Shown here one piece after another: positions 55,009-63,423 of a stretch of DNA of 64,000 nucleotides; the stretch's first letter is position 1, and each line of letters begins with the position of its first letter. Under the pieces are notes generated by a model. That model was not told the origin of the DNA, ran no database searches, and was given only the letters and a program-made list of their open reading frames with translations. The translations under genes were made by a program, and so were the position numbers. Location of the stretch: NCBI RefSeq assembly GCF_947499945.1, contig NZ_CANMQD010000001.1, forward strand, positions 310,001 through 374,000, read 5' to 3'. This stretch comes from an uncultured Sulfitobacter sp. (lineage in GTDB: Bacteria > Pseudomonadota > Alphaproteobacteria > Rhodobacterales > Rhodobacteraceae).

Positions 55009-55596
55009 ATGCGCACGGCCAAAATCACCCGCACCACCGCCGAGACGAATATCAGCGTCGAGATTAACCTCGATGGCACAGGTATTTACGACAACAAAAC
55101 GGGCGTGGGCTTTTTCGACCACATGCTGGATCAGTTGTCGCGCCACGCGCTCATCGACATGACCATTCGTTGTGAGGGTGATCTGCACATCGACGATCAC
55201 CACACCGTCGAGGATGTAGGCATCGCATTAGGCCAAGCGTTGACTCAAGCCGTTGGCGATAAACGCGGCATCGTGCGCTACGGCTCTTGCCTACTGCCGA
55301 TGGATGACGCGCTGGTGCGTGCCGCCCTTGATCTGTCGGCCCGTCCCTTCCTTGTTTGGAACGTTGATCTGCCGACAGCCAAGATTGGCACATTCGACAC
55401 CGAGCTTGTGCGCGAATTCTTCCAGGCCTTCGCCACACACGGCGGCATCACATTGCACGTCGACCAGTTGCACGGCCTGAATTCCCACCACATCGCCGAG
55501 GCGGCATTCAAAGCAGTGGCCCGCGCCCTGCGCGACGCGCTGGAAAGTGACCCGCGCAAATCAGATGCGATCCCGTCGACAAAAGGCATGTTGTAA
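55009..55596 (+). CDS. hisB: Imidazoleglycerol-phosphate dehydratase HisB
   Basis: The 195-residue manganese enzyme dehydrates imidazoleglycerol phosphate in histidine synthesis. The start at 55009 follows ACGGAGG. The repeated His-rich metal motifs [17 protein letters not shown] and [17 protein letters not shown] are both present, as is [16 protein letters not shown]. The single-function form is normal here. hisH starts immediately after the stop codon. Confidence 0.97.
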   Translation: MRTAKITRTTAETNISVEINLDGTGIYDNKTGVGFFDHMLDQLSRHALIDMTIRCEGDLHIDDHHTVEDVGIALGQALTQAVGDKRGIVRYGSCLLPMDDALVRAALDLSARPFLVWNVDLPTAKIGTFDTELVREFFQAFATHGGITLHVDQLHGLNSHHIAEAAFKAVARALRDALESDPRKSDAIPSTKGML

Positions 55597-56235
55597 ATGC
55601 TTACCGCGATTATCGACTATGAAAGCGGCAACCTGCACTCTGCGCACAAAGCGTTCGAGCGTATGGCGCGTGAAGCGGACGCAGGTGAAGTTACCGTGAC
55701 AGCCGATCCAGACGTGATCGCAAGCGCCGACCGCATTGTGCTGCCCGGTGACGGTGCCTTCCCCGCCTGCATGGCCGCCCTTAAGGGCAAAAGCGGAATC
55801 TTTGCCGCTATGATCGAGGCTGTTGAGGAAAAGGGGCGCCCTTTCCTTGGCATCTGCGTCGGCATGCAACTTATGGCGACATGGGGCCGTGAGTATGAGG
55901 ACACACGCGGCCTCGACTGGGTCGGCGGGGAAGTCACCAAGATCAGTCCGACGGACAAGACTTTAAAAGTCCCACACATGGGATGGAACGATCTGATCCT
56001 CGACGCGCCACACGCGGTATTTGACGGGATAAAGACGGGCGATCACACCTATTTTGTGCACAGCTATCATATGGCCGTCACTGATCCTGCCCAACGCCTC
56101 GCCCATGTGGACTACGCAAGCGATGTAACGGCGGTAATTGGCCGCGATAACATGGTCGGCATGCAGTTCCACCCCGAGAAAAGCCAAGCAACCGGCCTGC
56201 GCATGATCACCAATTTTCTAACATGGAAGCCCTAG
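55597..56235 (+). CDS. hisH: Imidazole glycerol phosphate synthase glutaminase subunit HisH
   Basis: The 212-residue class I glutaminase supplies ammonia to HisF. The nucleophile Cys is in FLGICVGMQLMATWG and the His-Glu pair in QFHPEKSQATG; the oxyanion strand segment LPGDGAFPACMAAL is typical. It begins directly after hisB with no spacer. The stop TAG overlaps the end of the convergent DUF2147 pseudogene. Confidence 0.97.
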   Translation: MLTAIIDYESGNLHSAHKAFERMAREADAGEVTVTADPDVIASADRIVLPGDGAFPACMAALKGKSGIFAAMIEAVEEKGRPFLGICVGMQLMATWGREYEDTRGLDWVGGEVTKISPTDKTLKVPHMGWNDLILDAPHAVFDGIKTGDHTYFVHSYHMAVTDPAQRLAHVDYASDVTAVIGRDNMVGMQFHPEKSQATGLRMITNFLTWKP

Positions 56236-56621
56236 CGCACGCGCCGCCAGACGACATTGCTACATTGATCGCCACTACAGTTCTCGAAGCGCATCAGGTT
56301 GCCATCCACCTGCATCCGCGCCCGCAGCATACGGTTGCTCGTTGGCTCCCAGATATCCCCTGAAAACATGCCCTGATCATCGGGCAAAAGATCAATCAAA
56401 ACCCGCTGACCAACAGCACGCGACGGCGCATCTTATCCGCGGCGGTCCTTAACCCGCTCCACCTGTCCACAAAGCGCAGCACCGCAAGGCCGCGTGCGCA
56501 CATGCAACACAATGCCTCTGGAGTCAGGGTTACTTTGCCACAGCCCGATCGGCACATCCGCCCGTCCTGTCCCCACAGTTGCAACCACCGCTAAAACAGC
56601 GATGCCTAAGAAATTCCACAT
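56232..56621 (-). pseudogene. DUF2147-like gene interrupted by an in-frame TAA
   Basis: A signal peptide (MWNFLGIAVLAVVATVGTGR) leads into ADVPIGLWQSNPDSRG and the PCGAALCGQV motif of DUF2147 proteins, then TAA at 56433-56435. Reading straight on in the same frame gives a further 66 residues with family-like features (LPDDQGMFSGDIWEPTSNR, NCSGDQCSNVVWRR) up to the stop at 56232-56234, about 128 residues in all, which is the family length. There is no frameshift and no start codon with a ribosome-binding site just after the stop. An intact paralogue lies next upstream. It is either a recent nonsense mutation or an assembly error. Confidence 0.8.
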
Positions 56622-56757
56622 GTCAAAAATCCTGACGCCACAACCTCGTGCCGCAGCAGCACGAGACAAGCGCAGATTTACGTTACACCCGCACCTGTCT
56701 ATTTTGTTATGTTATTTTTGCATGGCTCGAACCAGCCAAGGCAAAATCGCCTTAGCC

Positions 56758-57141
56758 TTAGTTAACGCGGCTCCACGTCTGCTTTTTACAGATCGGCCCG
56801 ACACAGCCGGACACTTTGAGCGTATTTCCCGAAAGCGCCATTTTAGAGCTATAAGTCTTGCCCGTGGATGGCTGCCAGACTTTACCCTTTTTATACGCAC
56901 CGCCCCCCGCAGGCGTCATATCCCAAACCAGCTTCTTGCCGAGATTCTTGGACTTATACTCACCCGAGGCATTAAATGTCCGCGCTATGGTTCCGCACAG
57001 CTTTGCGCCGCATTGGCTCACCTTCACATAGGCATAGGCGCCATCATCTACTTGCGTCTTCCATGTCCCCTCTACAGGGTCAGCCCAAGCTGCCCCCGCA
57101 AAGGCCATCGCAGCTACAGCTGCCGCCAAAATTATTCTCAT
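56758..57141 (-). CDS. DUF2147 exported protein (127 aa)
   Basis: A signal peptide (MRIILAAAVAAMAFAGAAWA) precedes a small beta-rich periplasmic protein with the DUF2147 hallmarks: DPVEGTWKTQVDDG, the disulfide segment QCGAKLCGTIAR, KKLVWDMTPAGGGAYKKGKV, TYSSKMALSGNTLKVSGCVG and the final CKKQTWSRVN. Function unknown; often envelope or stress associated. It is inserted, together with its broken paralogue, between hisH and hisA on the opposite strand. Confidence 0.9.
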   Translation of the reverse strand: MRIILAAAVAAMAFAGAAWADPVEGTWKTQVDDGAYAYVKVSQCGAKLCGTIARTFNASGEYKSKNLGKKLVWDMTPAGGGAYKKGKVWQPSTGKTYSSKMALSGNTLKVSGCVGPICKKQTWSRVN

Positions 57142-57275
57142 ACTGGTTCCTCCCTAGAACTGGGACACAGCATGGCGCTTTGCCCCCCGTTTAAGCAAGC
57201 CTAACCTAAGGTCGCGTTGCACCGCCCGCGATTCCGTGCAAAACGGAGCCACCGCAGCCAAAAGGACAGCCCGCC

Positions 57276-57995
57276 ATGATCCTCTATCCCGCAATCGATC
57301 TTAAAGACGGTCAAGCAGTGCGCCTTGTTCACGGTGACATGGACCGGTCAACCGTGTTTAACGATGATCCTGCCGCTCAAGCGCAGGCGTTTGTGGATGC
57401 AGGATGCACATGGCTGCATCTGGTTGATCTTAATGGCGCATTTGCAGGCACACCCGTGAACGCCGCCCCAGTTGAGGCGATCCTAAAGCAGTGCAAAGTC
57501 CCCGCACAACTCGGCGGTGGTATCCGCGACATGGCGACGATTGAAGCATGGCTGGACAAAGGTCTCGCACGCGTGATCCTTGGCACCGTGGCCGTGGAAA
57601 ATCCCGATCTGGTCCGCGAAGCCGCCCGTGCCTTCCCAAACCAAGTTGCCGTGGGCATCGACGCCCGCAATGGCCGTGTGGCCACCAAAGGTTGGGCGAC
57701 AGAAACAGACGTGATGGTTACTGACCTTGCTAAGTCATTCGAAGACGCAGGCGTGGCAGCAATCATCTATACCGACATCCTGCGCGACGGTGCCATGGGC
57801 GGCCCGAACATCGACGCGACAGCCGCCCTCGCCCGTGCCGTGAACATCCCCGTCATCGCATCAGGCGGCGTGTCCTCACTGGCAGATCTCCAAGCGCTTA
57901 AAGCCACAGGCGTGATTGAAGGCGCAATTTCAGGCCGCGCGCTTTATGATGGGGCGATTGATCTAGAGGCCGCGCTCAAAGCCCTTTCGGAGTGA
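57276..57995 (+). CDS. hisA: Phosphoribosylformimino-5-aminoimidazole carboxamide ribotide isomerase HisA
   Basis: The 239-residue TIM-barrel isomerase begins [20 protein letters not shown], where the first catalytic Asp lies, and has the second half motif [20 protein letters not shown] with the partner Asp, then [13 protein letters not shown]. Length is normal. AAAAGGACAGCCCGCC precedes the start. The stop overlaps the GTG of a small membrane ORF. Confidence 0.96.
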   Translation: MILYPAIDLKDGQAVRLVHGDMDRSTVFNDDPAAQAQAFVDAGCTWLHLVDLNGAFAGTPVNAAPVEAILKQCKVPAQLGGGIRDMATIEAWLDKGLARVILGTVAVENPDLVREAARAFPNQVAVGIDARNGRVATKGWATETDVMVTDLAKSFEDAGVAAIIYTDILRDGAMGGPNIDATAALARAVNIPVIASGGVSSLADLQALKATGVIEGAISGRALYDGAIDLEAALKALSE

Positions 57996-58384
57996 CATAT
58001 CCGGAAGACCACGAACTACTGCTTATCGTTTTTTGTAGGCTCTATGGTCCAGTAATATTGATTGGCTTAGTTCTTCTTTATTGGTCCCGAAACAGCCGAA
58101 CCGCACGTTTGTCTGTAGTCTTAAAACGCAGCGCTATATTTTTGCTAATTTCATTAGGCATCGTCGTAGTACTTAACCTAGTGGTGCTATCGACCTGCAG
58201 TGACCCTGACGCCGCATATAGCCGCTGCCTTTACATACCCGATTATTTCGGCCGCAATATGGTTCCTATAGGTATATTTAGTTATTTTGCTGCAGTCTTA
58301 TACATTACGGCGCTTTTTATTGTGGGTGCCATCATAGAATTCCTCGTGTGGCTTAATCGCCCTTCCCCCTCCTCCACTCCTTAA
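57992..58384 (+). CDS. AT-rich membrane ORF between hisA and hisF (130 aa)
   Basis: The predicted product starts at GTG overlapping the hisA stop (GTGA). It has three hydrophobic helices (about 9-27, 44-66 and 91-115), two cysteines in a loop ([20 protein letters not shown]) and a short Pro/Ser-rich C terminus. It is visibly richer in A and T than the flanking his genes and uses rarer codons, so it may be a later insertion. hisF follows 13 bases later, so it would be translated from the his transcript. No family recognised. Confidence 0.65.
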   Translation: MTYPEDHELLLIVFCRLYGPVILIGLVLLYWSRNSRTARLSVVLKRSAIFLLISLGIVVVLNLVVLSTCSDPDAAYSRCLYIPDYFGRNMVPIGIFSYFAAVLYITALFIVGAIIEFLVWLNRPSPSSTP

Positions 58385-58397
58385 GTAGAAGACTAAT

Positions 58398-59159
58398 ATG
58401 CTCAAAACCCGCATCATCCCCTGTCTCGATGTCGCCGATGGCCGTGTGGTCAAAGGTGTAAATTTTGTTGGCCTGCGCGATGCGGGTGATCCTGTAGATG
58501 CCGCCATCGCCTATGATGCTGCTGGCGCGGACGAGCTGTGCTTTCTTGATATTCACGCCACCCATGAGAACCGCGGCACCATGTTCGATCTGGTGCGCCG
58601 CACGGCGGAGCATTGCTATATCCCCCTCACCGTAGGCGGCGGTGTTCGCACCCCCGCAGATGTACGCGCCTTGCTGCTGGCGGGCGCTGACAAGGTGAGT
58701 TTCAACTCTGCCGCCGTCGCGAATCCCGATGTTGTCGCCGCAGCCGCCGATCAATTCGGCAGTCAGTGCATTGTTGCAGCCATAGACGCAAAAACCGTCT
58801 CGCCGGGAAAATGGGAAATCTTCACCCATGGAGGGCGTAAATCCACAGGCATCGACGCTGTCGAATTCGCTATTACCATGATGGAAAAAGGCGCAGGTGA
58901 AATCCTGCTCACCTCCATGGACCGCGACGGCACGAAACAGGGCTTCAACCTGCCCCTCACCCGCGCCATCTCGGATGCTGTCACCATGCCGGTCATCGCA
59001 TCAGGCGGTGTCGGCAATCTCGACCATCTCGTGGATGGCGTGACCAAAGGCGGCGCATCAGCCGTACTTGCCGCGTCGATTTTCCACTTCGGCGAATATA
59101 CAATCAAAGAGGCCAAGCAACACATGGCCGCCGCTGGTATCCCGATGAGGCTAACATGA
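58398..59159 (+). CDS. hisF: Imidazole glycerol phosphate synthase cyclase subunit HisF
   Basis: The 253-residue TIM-barrel cyclase combines PRFAR with ammonia from HisH to give imidazoleglycerol phosphate and AICAR. The catalytic Asp residues are in [18 protein letters not shown] and in [24 protein letters not shown] and [13 protein letters not shown] bind phosphates. Its stop overlaps the hisE start by four bases. Confidence 0.97.
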   Translation: MLKTRIIPCLDVADGRVVKGVNFVGLRDAGDPVDAAIAYDAAGADELCFLDIHATHENRGTMFDLVRRTAEHCYIPLTVGGGVRTPADVRALLLAGADKVSFNSAAVANPDVVAAAADQFGSQCIVAAIDAKTVSPGKWEIFTHGGRKSTGIDAVEFAITMMEKGAGEILLTSMDRDGTKQGFNLPLTRAISDAVTMPVIASGGVGNLDHLVDGVTKGGASAVLAASIFHFGEYTIKEAKQHMAAAGIPMRLT

Positions 59160-59461
59160 CACTTGATGACCTCTATGCCACCATCCTCGCCCGCAAAGAC
59201 GCAGACCCAAGCTCAAGCTGGACCGCGCAACTGCTGGCAAAAGGGCCAGAGAAATGTGCCGAGAAATTCGGCGAGGAGGCAATCGAGGCAATTATCGAAG
59301 CTGTTAAAGGCGACAAAGCTGCGCTAACGTCAGAGGCCGCTGACGTCCTCTATCATCTGCTGATTATGCTCGCCGCCCGCGATGTGCCTTTCACGGATGT
59401 AATGGAGATTCTCGCCAAACGCCAATCAATCTCAGGCATCGCCGAGAAAGCCTCCCGCTAA
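59156..59461 (+). CDS. hisE: Phosphoribosyl-ATP pyrophosphatase HisE
   Basis: The 101-residue all-alpha NTP pyrophosphohydrolase performs the second step of histidine synthesis. The magnesium-binding pattern [20 protein letters not shown] and the following [19 protein letters not shown] are clear. It is a single-domain form, coupled to hisF by ATGA. The his genes end here; hisG, hisD, hisC and hisI are not in the window. Confidence 0.96.
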   Translation: MTLDDLYATILARKDADPSSSWTAQLLAKGPEKCAEKFGEEAIEAIIEAVKGDKAALTSEAADVLYHLLIMLAARDVPFTDVMEILAKRQSISGIAEKASR

Positions 59462-59510
59462 ACCCTCTTCATTTTGTCAATTAAACTGACTGCTGGAAAA
59501 TTGAAGCGCA

Positions 59511-59978
59511 TTAAAGCTTGCTGGAAATCACACCCGTCGCAAAGCCGCCCATGCGCAGCTCCCCGAACAAGCGCTGGTATTCGATTTTTGGGCAACGGTT
59601 TTGCACCACATCAACGCCCCGCGCCTTCGCCAGTTCAGCCGCTTGCGCATGTTCCACACCGATCTGCATCCAGATTGTGCCAAGCTGGGGGAATTGCTCC
59701 AATGCCTCTTCCGCAATCGCAGGCACAGCCTCCGAACGGCGAAAAATATCGACCATGTCCACCTGCCCTTCAATCTCGGACAAGGACGCCACAACTGTAG
59801 CACCGAACAGCGTCTGCCCGGCTAGTCCCGGATTCACCGGCACAATGTCATAACCGCGCAGCCCCAGATAACGCGCCACAAAATAGCTGGGGCGCACAGG
59901 GTTGCCCGATACACCTACAATTGCCACACGTTTGGTACGGGTCAGGATATTCTTGAGAAAGGAGTCAGTGTAATTCAT
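59511..59978 (-). CDS. CoA-binding protein (YccU-like)
   Basis: The 155-residue Rossmann-fold protein has the CoA-binding pattern KRVAIVGVSGNPVRPSYFVA and YDIVPVNPGLAGQTLFG, with the later segment LGTIWMQIGVEHAQAAELAK and the closing VVQNRCPKIEYQRLFG. It matches the small CoA-binding family related to the N-terminal domain of succinyl-CoA synthetase alpha. Its physiological role is unknown. It converges with hisE. Confidence 0.9.
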   Translation of the reverse strand: MNYTDSFLKNILTRTKRVAIVGVSGNPVRPSYFVARYLGLRGYDIVPVNPGLAGQTLFGATVVASLSEIEGQVDMVDIFRRSEAVPAIAEEALEQFPQLGTIWMQIGVEHAQAAELAKARGVDVVQNRCPKIEYQRLFGELRMGGFATGVISSKL

Positions 59979-60004
59979 CGCGATAGTCTAGCGACTGATC
60001 AGAC

Positions 60005-60037
60005 AGAAAAAAACCTCCCGAACGTTGTCGGGAGGTT
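60005..60037 (-). terminator. Intrinsic terminator after the zinc-ribbon gene
   Basis: AACCTCCCG pairs perfectly with CGGGAGGTT across an eight-base loop; on the minus strand it is followed by a run of seven T. It ends the rlmB-zinc-ribbon transcript, although 140 bases lie between that stop and the hairpin. Confidence 0.88.
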
Positions 60038-60178
60038 AAAAGTGGGAACAGGGACAAAACACGGTCCGGATGTTCCAAACCGAACCGTCTATGAAATAAA
60101 TAAGCGCGCTCTGAAGAAATAAAAGAGCTGCGAAGCTGGAAACAGCAACACCCTGAAAACTGGGCGGTAACCCGCCGA

Positions 60179-60484
60179 TCAATCAAAGATATCTTCAACC
60201 AGATCAAAGGCTTCCTCAGCCAGTTTGCGCAAGAAACCCTTACGCTTTTTACTCTTTTTCGCAGGTTTTGGAGATTTCACATAGGCTGGTTTCGCTTGTT
60301 TCACCACGCGGGGCTGATGCGTGATCGCAGGCTTCGACACAGGTGCTGCCACTGGCAACATCTTGAGATTTCGCAGGGGTGCGCCACATGCCCCACAAGT
60401 CAGCGTATGCTGACCGGCCCGCGCGCGTAGCATCGCTTTGGTTCCGCAGTGGCAACAGGTCGCGATTTTGGTCGGATAGCCGAT
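60179..60484 (-). CDS. Small zinc-ribbon protein with apparent non-canonical ATC start
   Basis: The first ATG in this frame (60433) would leave out the first zinc-knuckle pair. Reading 17 codons further upstream gives IATCCHCGTKAML followed by TLTCGACGAPLRNLKMLP, a complete CxxC...CxxC ribbon, and places an ATC codon at 60484 seven bases behind GGAGA. No ATG, GTG or TTG occurs in that stretch; a CTG at about 60499 is the only other possibility. The C-terminal half is very basic (KPAKKSKKRKGFLRKL) with an acidic end. It follows rlmB by 11 bases. Nucleic-acid binding is likely from composition. Confidence 0.7.
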   Translation of the reverse strand: MGYPTKIATCCHCGTKAMLRARAGQHTLTCGACGAPLRNLKMLPVAAPVSKPAITHQPRVVKQAKPAYVKSPKPAKKSKKRKGFLRKLAEEAFDLVEDIFD

Positions 60485-60495
60485 AGCCGCTCTCC

Positions 60496-61272
60496 TCAGG
60501 AATGCTCTCTGGTGGCATATAAGCCGATCGCGGCAGCATTTGAGACATTGAGCGAGCCAAATCCGCCTCCTGCGTCAATCCGTACCAGAGCATCCACAGT
60601 CTCGCGCGTCTTCTCACGCAGGCCAGGCCCTTCAGCCCCCATGACCAGCGCCACAGCACGGTCGCGCTTGCCCGCCACAGCTGCCTCGATGGTGAGCTCC
60701 GCCTCACCGTCCAGCCCCAGCACAAGATACCCCATATCCTGCAACTCTTTGATACCATCGGCAAGATTGCGGATGCGCAAATAGGGCTGACGCTCCAGCG
60801 CACCAGAGGCAGATTTGGCCAACGCCCCTGTCTCGGGCGCGGAATGATGTTTGGTTCCAATCACAGCAGAAGCACCCAAAACTTCCGCCGAGCGCAGGAT
60901 CGCACCCACGTTGTGCGGATCGGTCACACGGTCAAGCAGGATCACTCGCGGCGCTTCGGCCCCAATGCATACATCCGCCATACGCCCCCAATCCAGCGGC
61001 TTGACCTCCAGCACGACACCCTGATGCACCGAATTGGCATCAATTGGAGGGCGGAATTTGCGCGGGTCCACTACTTCGGGCTCAATCCCTGCGGCAGCGA
61101 CGGCATCTTCGAGTTTGGCCAGCGCATTTGGCGTCACCATCATCGAAATCTTGACGCGGTTGGGGTTCATCAACGCATCGCGCACAGCATGCAAACCGAA
61201 CAGCCACAGCGTCTCACGCGCGTCTGCCTTTTTACCTTGCTCTTTTTCGACAACCCACTTTGGTTTTTTCAT
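60496..61272 (-). CDS. rlmB: RlmB/TrmH-type 23S rRNA 2'-O-methyltransferase
   Basis: The 258-residue SPOUT-family enzyme probably methylates the ribose of G2251 in 23S rRNA. The start at 61272 (MKKPKWVVEK) follows TAGGTGGAAGATC; the longer open frame lacks support. An N-terminal substrate-binding domain (LWLFGLHAVRDALMNPNRVK) is followed by the knotted catalytic domain with ILLDRVTDPHNVGAILRSAE, LVMGAEGPGLREKT and the closing SLNVSNAAAIGLYATRE, all SPOUT motifs. Members of the family can also modify tRNA; the rRNA assignment is the most likely. Confidence 0.92.
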   Translation of the reverse strand: MKKPKWVVEKEQGKKADARETLWLFGLHAVRDALMNPNRVKISMMVTPNALAKLEDAVAAAGIEPEVVDPRKFRPPIDANSVHQGVVLEVKPLDWGRMADVCIGAEAPRVILLDRVTDPHNVGAILRSAEVLGASAVIGTKHHSAPETGALAKSASGALERQPYLRIRNLADGIKELQDMGYLVLGLDGEAELTIEAAVAGKRDRAVALVMGAEGPGLREKTRETVDALVRIDAGGGFGSLNVSNAAAIGLYATREHS

Positions 61273-61459
61273 GATCTTCCACCTACATTGCGCGCTTGTC
61301 CCCTCCTCTATCCCTTTGCGCCCAGCAGGCCAAGCCTCGCGCGACATATCACCCACACCGAGCGCAAAGAGAGTATTTTCAGCACTTGGATAAATCATGC
61401 CAAACCGAGGGATTTAATGGTTGACCCGCCCCAGAGCCGCAGATAATCACAGCGCCAGT

Positions 61460-61543
61460 GGGCGACAGGCCGCAAGGTGTGGCAGGGGACTGTAACTCCC
61501 TCGCGGAGACGCACGCCTGGTTCGATTCCAGGGTCGCCCACCA
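61460..61543 (+). tRNA. tRNA-Tyr (anticodon GTA)
   Basis: The 84-base class II tRNA has acceptor stem GGGCGAC/GTCGCCC, anticodon GTA at 61492-61494, a long variable arm (GCG-GAGA-CGC), T-loop TTCGATTC and an encoded CCA at 61541-61543. Gene density drops abruptly after it. Confidence 0.97.
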
Positions 61544-61575
61544 CTTCACATCATGCCAACCACCACGTATTTCAT

Positions 61576-61595
61576 TGTTCATAGAATAATGAACA
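61576..61595. repeat. Inverted repeat TGTTCAT-N6-ATGAACA
   Basis: A perfect 7-bp inverted repeat lies 33 bases after tRNA-Tyr. There is no T-run, so it looks more like a protein-binding site or a recombination remnant than a terminator. Confidence 0.6.
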
Positions 61596-61814
61596 TGGAT
61601 TGCCGCACAACGTCGGTTCCATGCATTGGTCCTGTCTAGATTCTGAACATCAGACCTCGAAATTAATTCTCTTTTTTAGGTCAATACCCAACTAATTCAA
61701 TGCTTTGGGCAGTTGATCAATTCCCTAAGCACATGAGGACAGTGGATCTCGGATTTTTTGCCTTTCTCGTCTCTGACGGTCATCTATTCTCCCCCAAGCT
61801 GATCGCGTTGCATC

Positions 61815-61850
61815 TTCCGCCAATCCAAAAAATTCCGCCAATCCAAAAAA
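61815..61850. repeat. Perfect 18-bp tandem duplication
   Basis: TTCCGCCAATCCAAAAAA occurs twice head to tail (61815-61832, 61833-61850) without mismatch, indicating a recent duplication in the non-coding region. Confidence 0.95.
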
Positions 61851-62329
61851 CGGAAAAGATTGCTAAGTAGACTTGGACCCCCAAGAGGGTCGGAGCATGC
61901 AATCTATAAAGAAAGCGTTGATGTTTTGGGGTTCCGACGCTGCCAACCAGTACCGCACGATCGCCTAAATGGCAGATTATGGTGATAACTAACGATTTCG
62001 GAACTTCCAAAATGGATACAGTGGGCTGGTTTGACAGAACAAGTAGCCTCCCAAGAAAGTTTGTGAAACCACTCCCCGTTTGATGGGCCCCTCTACTTCC
62101 GCACTGGCTCTCGCTGTTGGCGAAGTGAGTAGGTTCCAAATTGGCAGTTCAGGTATTGGATTGCTGATTTCAAACCACAACCCGGCGGCACGCAAAGGGA
62201 GTAGATAGGTGGATTTTTCCACATAAAAATACGCCTATCCAATGCAGAGAGAAACTGTTTCTTTTTAATAAATACAGATAACCGCCTTTTAAACCTTGTT
62301 TGACAGAGCCCTAAATAGAGTTCTTTCTA

Positions 62330-62832
62330 GTGACAGCCCTTACTCTGGAAATTTCTTTTTTGATCCGTTCAGCGCTTATCATCGCAAGTATTTTCCATAT
62401 CATCATGTTCTGCGTGGGCCGCAGATATTACGGTTATTGAAGCAAATCTAATTGGCCGATCCCGAGGGCTCTATTACGACCAGATCATCAGGCTTCAAGT
62501 CAGCCGTACGATCGACGCGGGTGATGATGAGAAGTTATGCAACATATTGGCTTCCACTGTTCAAAACTACCATCCGAACGTTCTCAGCAGCCTCACTGCC
62601 TCTCTTATAGTCTTGGAGGGTCCTTTTCCGCAGGTCTTGGATTGCATGCGCCAAGTCTTGCTATTTCGGGGGAAGCCTCATTCCCATTAGCATGCTAGAT
62701 GAGTCCTATGCTCTTGCGTCAGCCGCCCTTTGAGACCTCATAGAGAAGAGCGATACGTTCGAAATAGAAACAACCCTGTTGCAAAAAATCGCATCAATGC
62801 CACCTGAAAAAATGTATGAAATCGTTATATGA
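62330..62832 (+). pseudogene. Decayed gene for an exported protein (two frameshifts, one stop)
   Basis: From GTG 62330 the frame encodes a hydrophobic signal-like N terminus (MTALTLEISFLIRSALIIAS). Near 62405-62413 the coherent sequence moves to another frame (SAWAADITVIEANLIGRSRG, then KLCNILASTVQNYHPNVLSS and LEGPFPQVLDCMRQVLLFRG). At the G5 tract 62668-62672 it shifts again to GSLIPISMLDESYALASAAL, meets TGA at 62731-62733, and continues as DLIEKSDTFEIETTLLQKIA and PPEKMYEIVI to the stop at 62830-62832. The original protein would have been about 165 residues and exported. I do not recognise its family. The assignment rests on residue composition and continuity of sense-like sequence, not on a homologue. 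Confidence 0.6.
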
Positions 62833-63317
62833 ATGATTTCGAACGTTGAAAAATCGACATTATTCTCGATAGTTTACGCTGGTATCCAGACAACAATAAT
62901 GTCGCGCGGATTTGCTCCAACGTCTTCGAATGGAACATGAGGGCCAGCGTAAGAAATATCGAAGGATTTGACAGGAAGGGCTTTCAACAAAAACTGTCCC
63001 AAAACATCCGATGAACAACATTCGAGGGTGGTCGCAAGGTTGAATATATTTATGTCCAGACTCTAGAGTATAAATATAACGAATATTGCATCCTTTAGGT
63101 CTGTGCTGGGGCGTTGGGCGTTTCAATTGGCGTACATTCCACAATATCTTCGCCAGAAAGTGCAATTCCCGCGGCTCCCAGCGTGCCAATCGCACCAGAT
63201 GGCAGCACGTTTGACGAGTATATTGTGTATTCTAGAGCCGAGCTTAGTTGTCTCAAAGCTTTGAAGCTTGAAAGCGCGATATCTCCTGTGCGGTTACCTC
63301 AAAAGCCCTGCGGTTAG
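62829..63317 (+). pseudogene. Decayed gene with three nonsense codons in one frame
   Basis: ATG at 62829 overlaps the stop of the preceding decayed gene (ATGA). A single unbroken frame of 162 codons runs to TAG at 63315-63317 but contains TGA at 62847, TGA at 63012 and TAG at 63096. Between the stops the translation looks like real protein: KIDIILDSLRWYPDNNNVAR, CSNVFEWNMRASVRNIEGFD, GGRKVEYIYVQTLEYKYNEY and, in the last third, DGSTFDEYIVYSRAELSCLK. No frameshift is needed. Part of the last section is open from 63114 (TTG) but probably not expressed as a functional product. Family unknown. Confidence 0.6.
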
Positions 63318-63423
63318 AGTTAATAGACCGAATTAAGAATGAAACCAAAGGCGACGCAGGCTCGAGCATAGAGCCCGCGTAGAATGAAAAATCGATCCCA
63401 CTGCACCTGAAGCGAGCATAAGT

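Larger units (their letters stand above)
61544..62329. other. Gene-poor region after tRNA-Tyr, no coding capacity recognised
   Basis: In these 786 bases I find only short reading frames on either strand (the longest, about 120 codons at 61780-62139 on the minus strand, has no ribosome-binding site and no recognisable domain), plus one inverted repeat and one tandem repeat listed separately. The composition is less GC-rich than the housekeeping genes to the left. No integrase, transposase or second copy of the tRNA 3' end was seen. Confidence 0.6.

Noticed and set aside
56396-56584. Separate small gene overlapping the DUF2147 pseudogene in another frame
   Set aside because: It lacks a signal peptide and domain, whereas the DUF2147 frame continues coherently on both sides of the TAA.
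61780-62139. Minus-strand open frame of 119 codons after tRNA-Tyr
   Set aside because: No ribosome-binding site, no recognisable domain, and part of it is the 18-bp tandem repeat translated as FWIGGIFWIGG.
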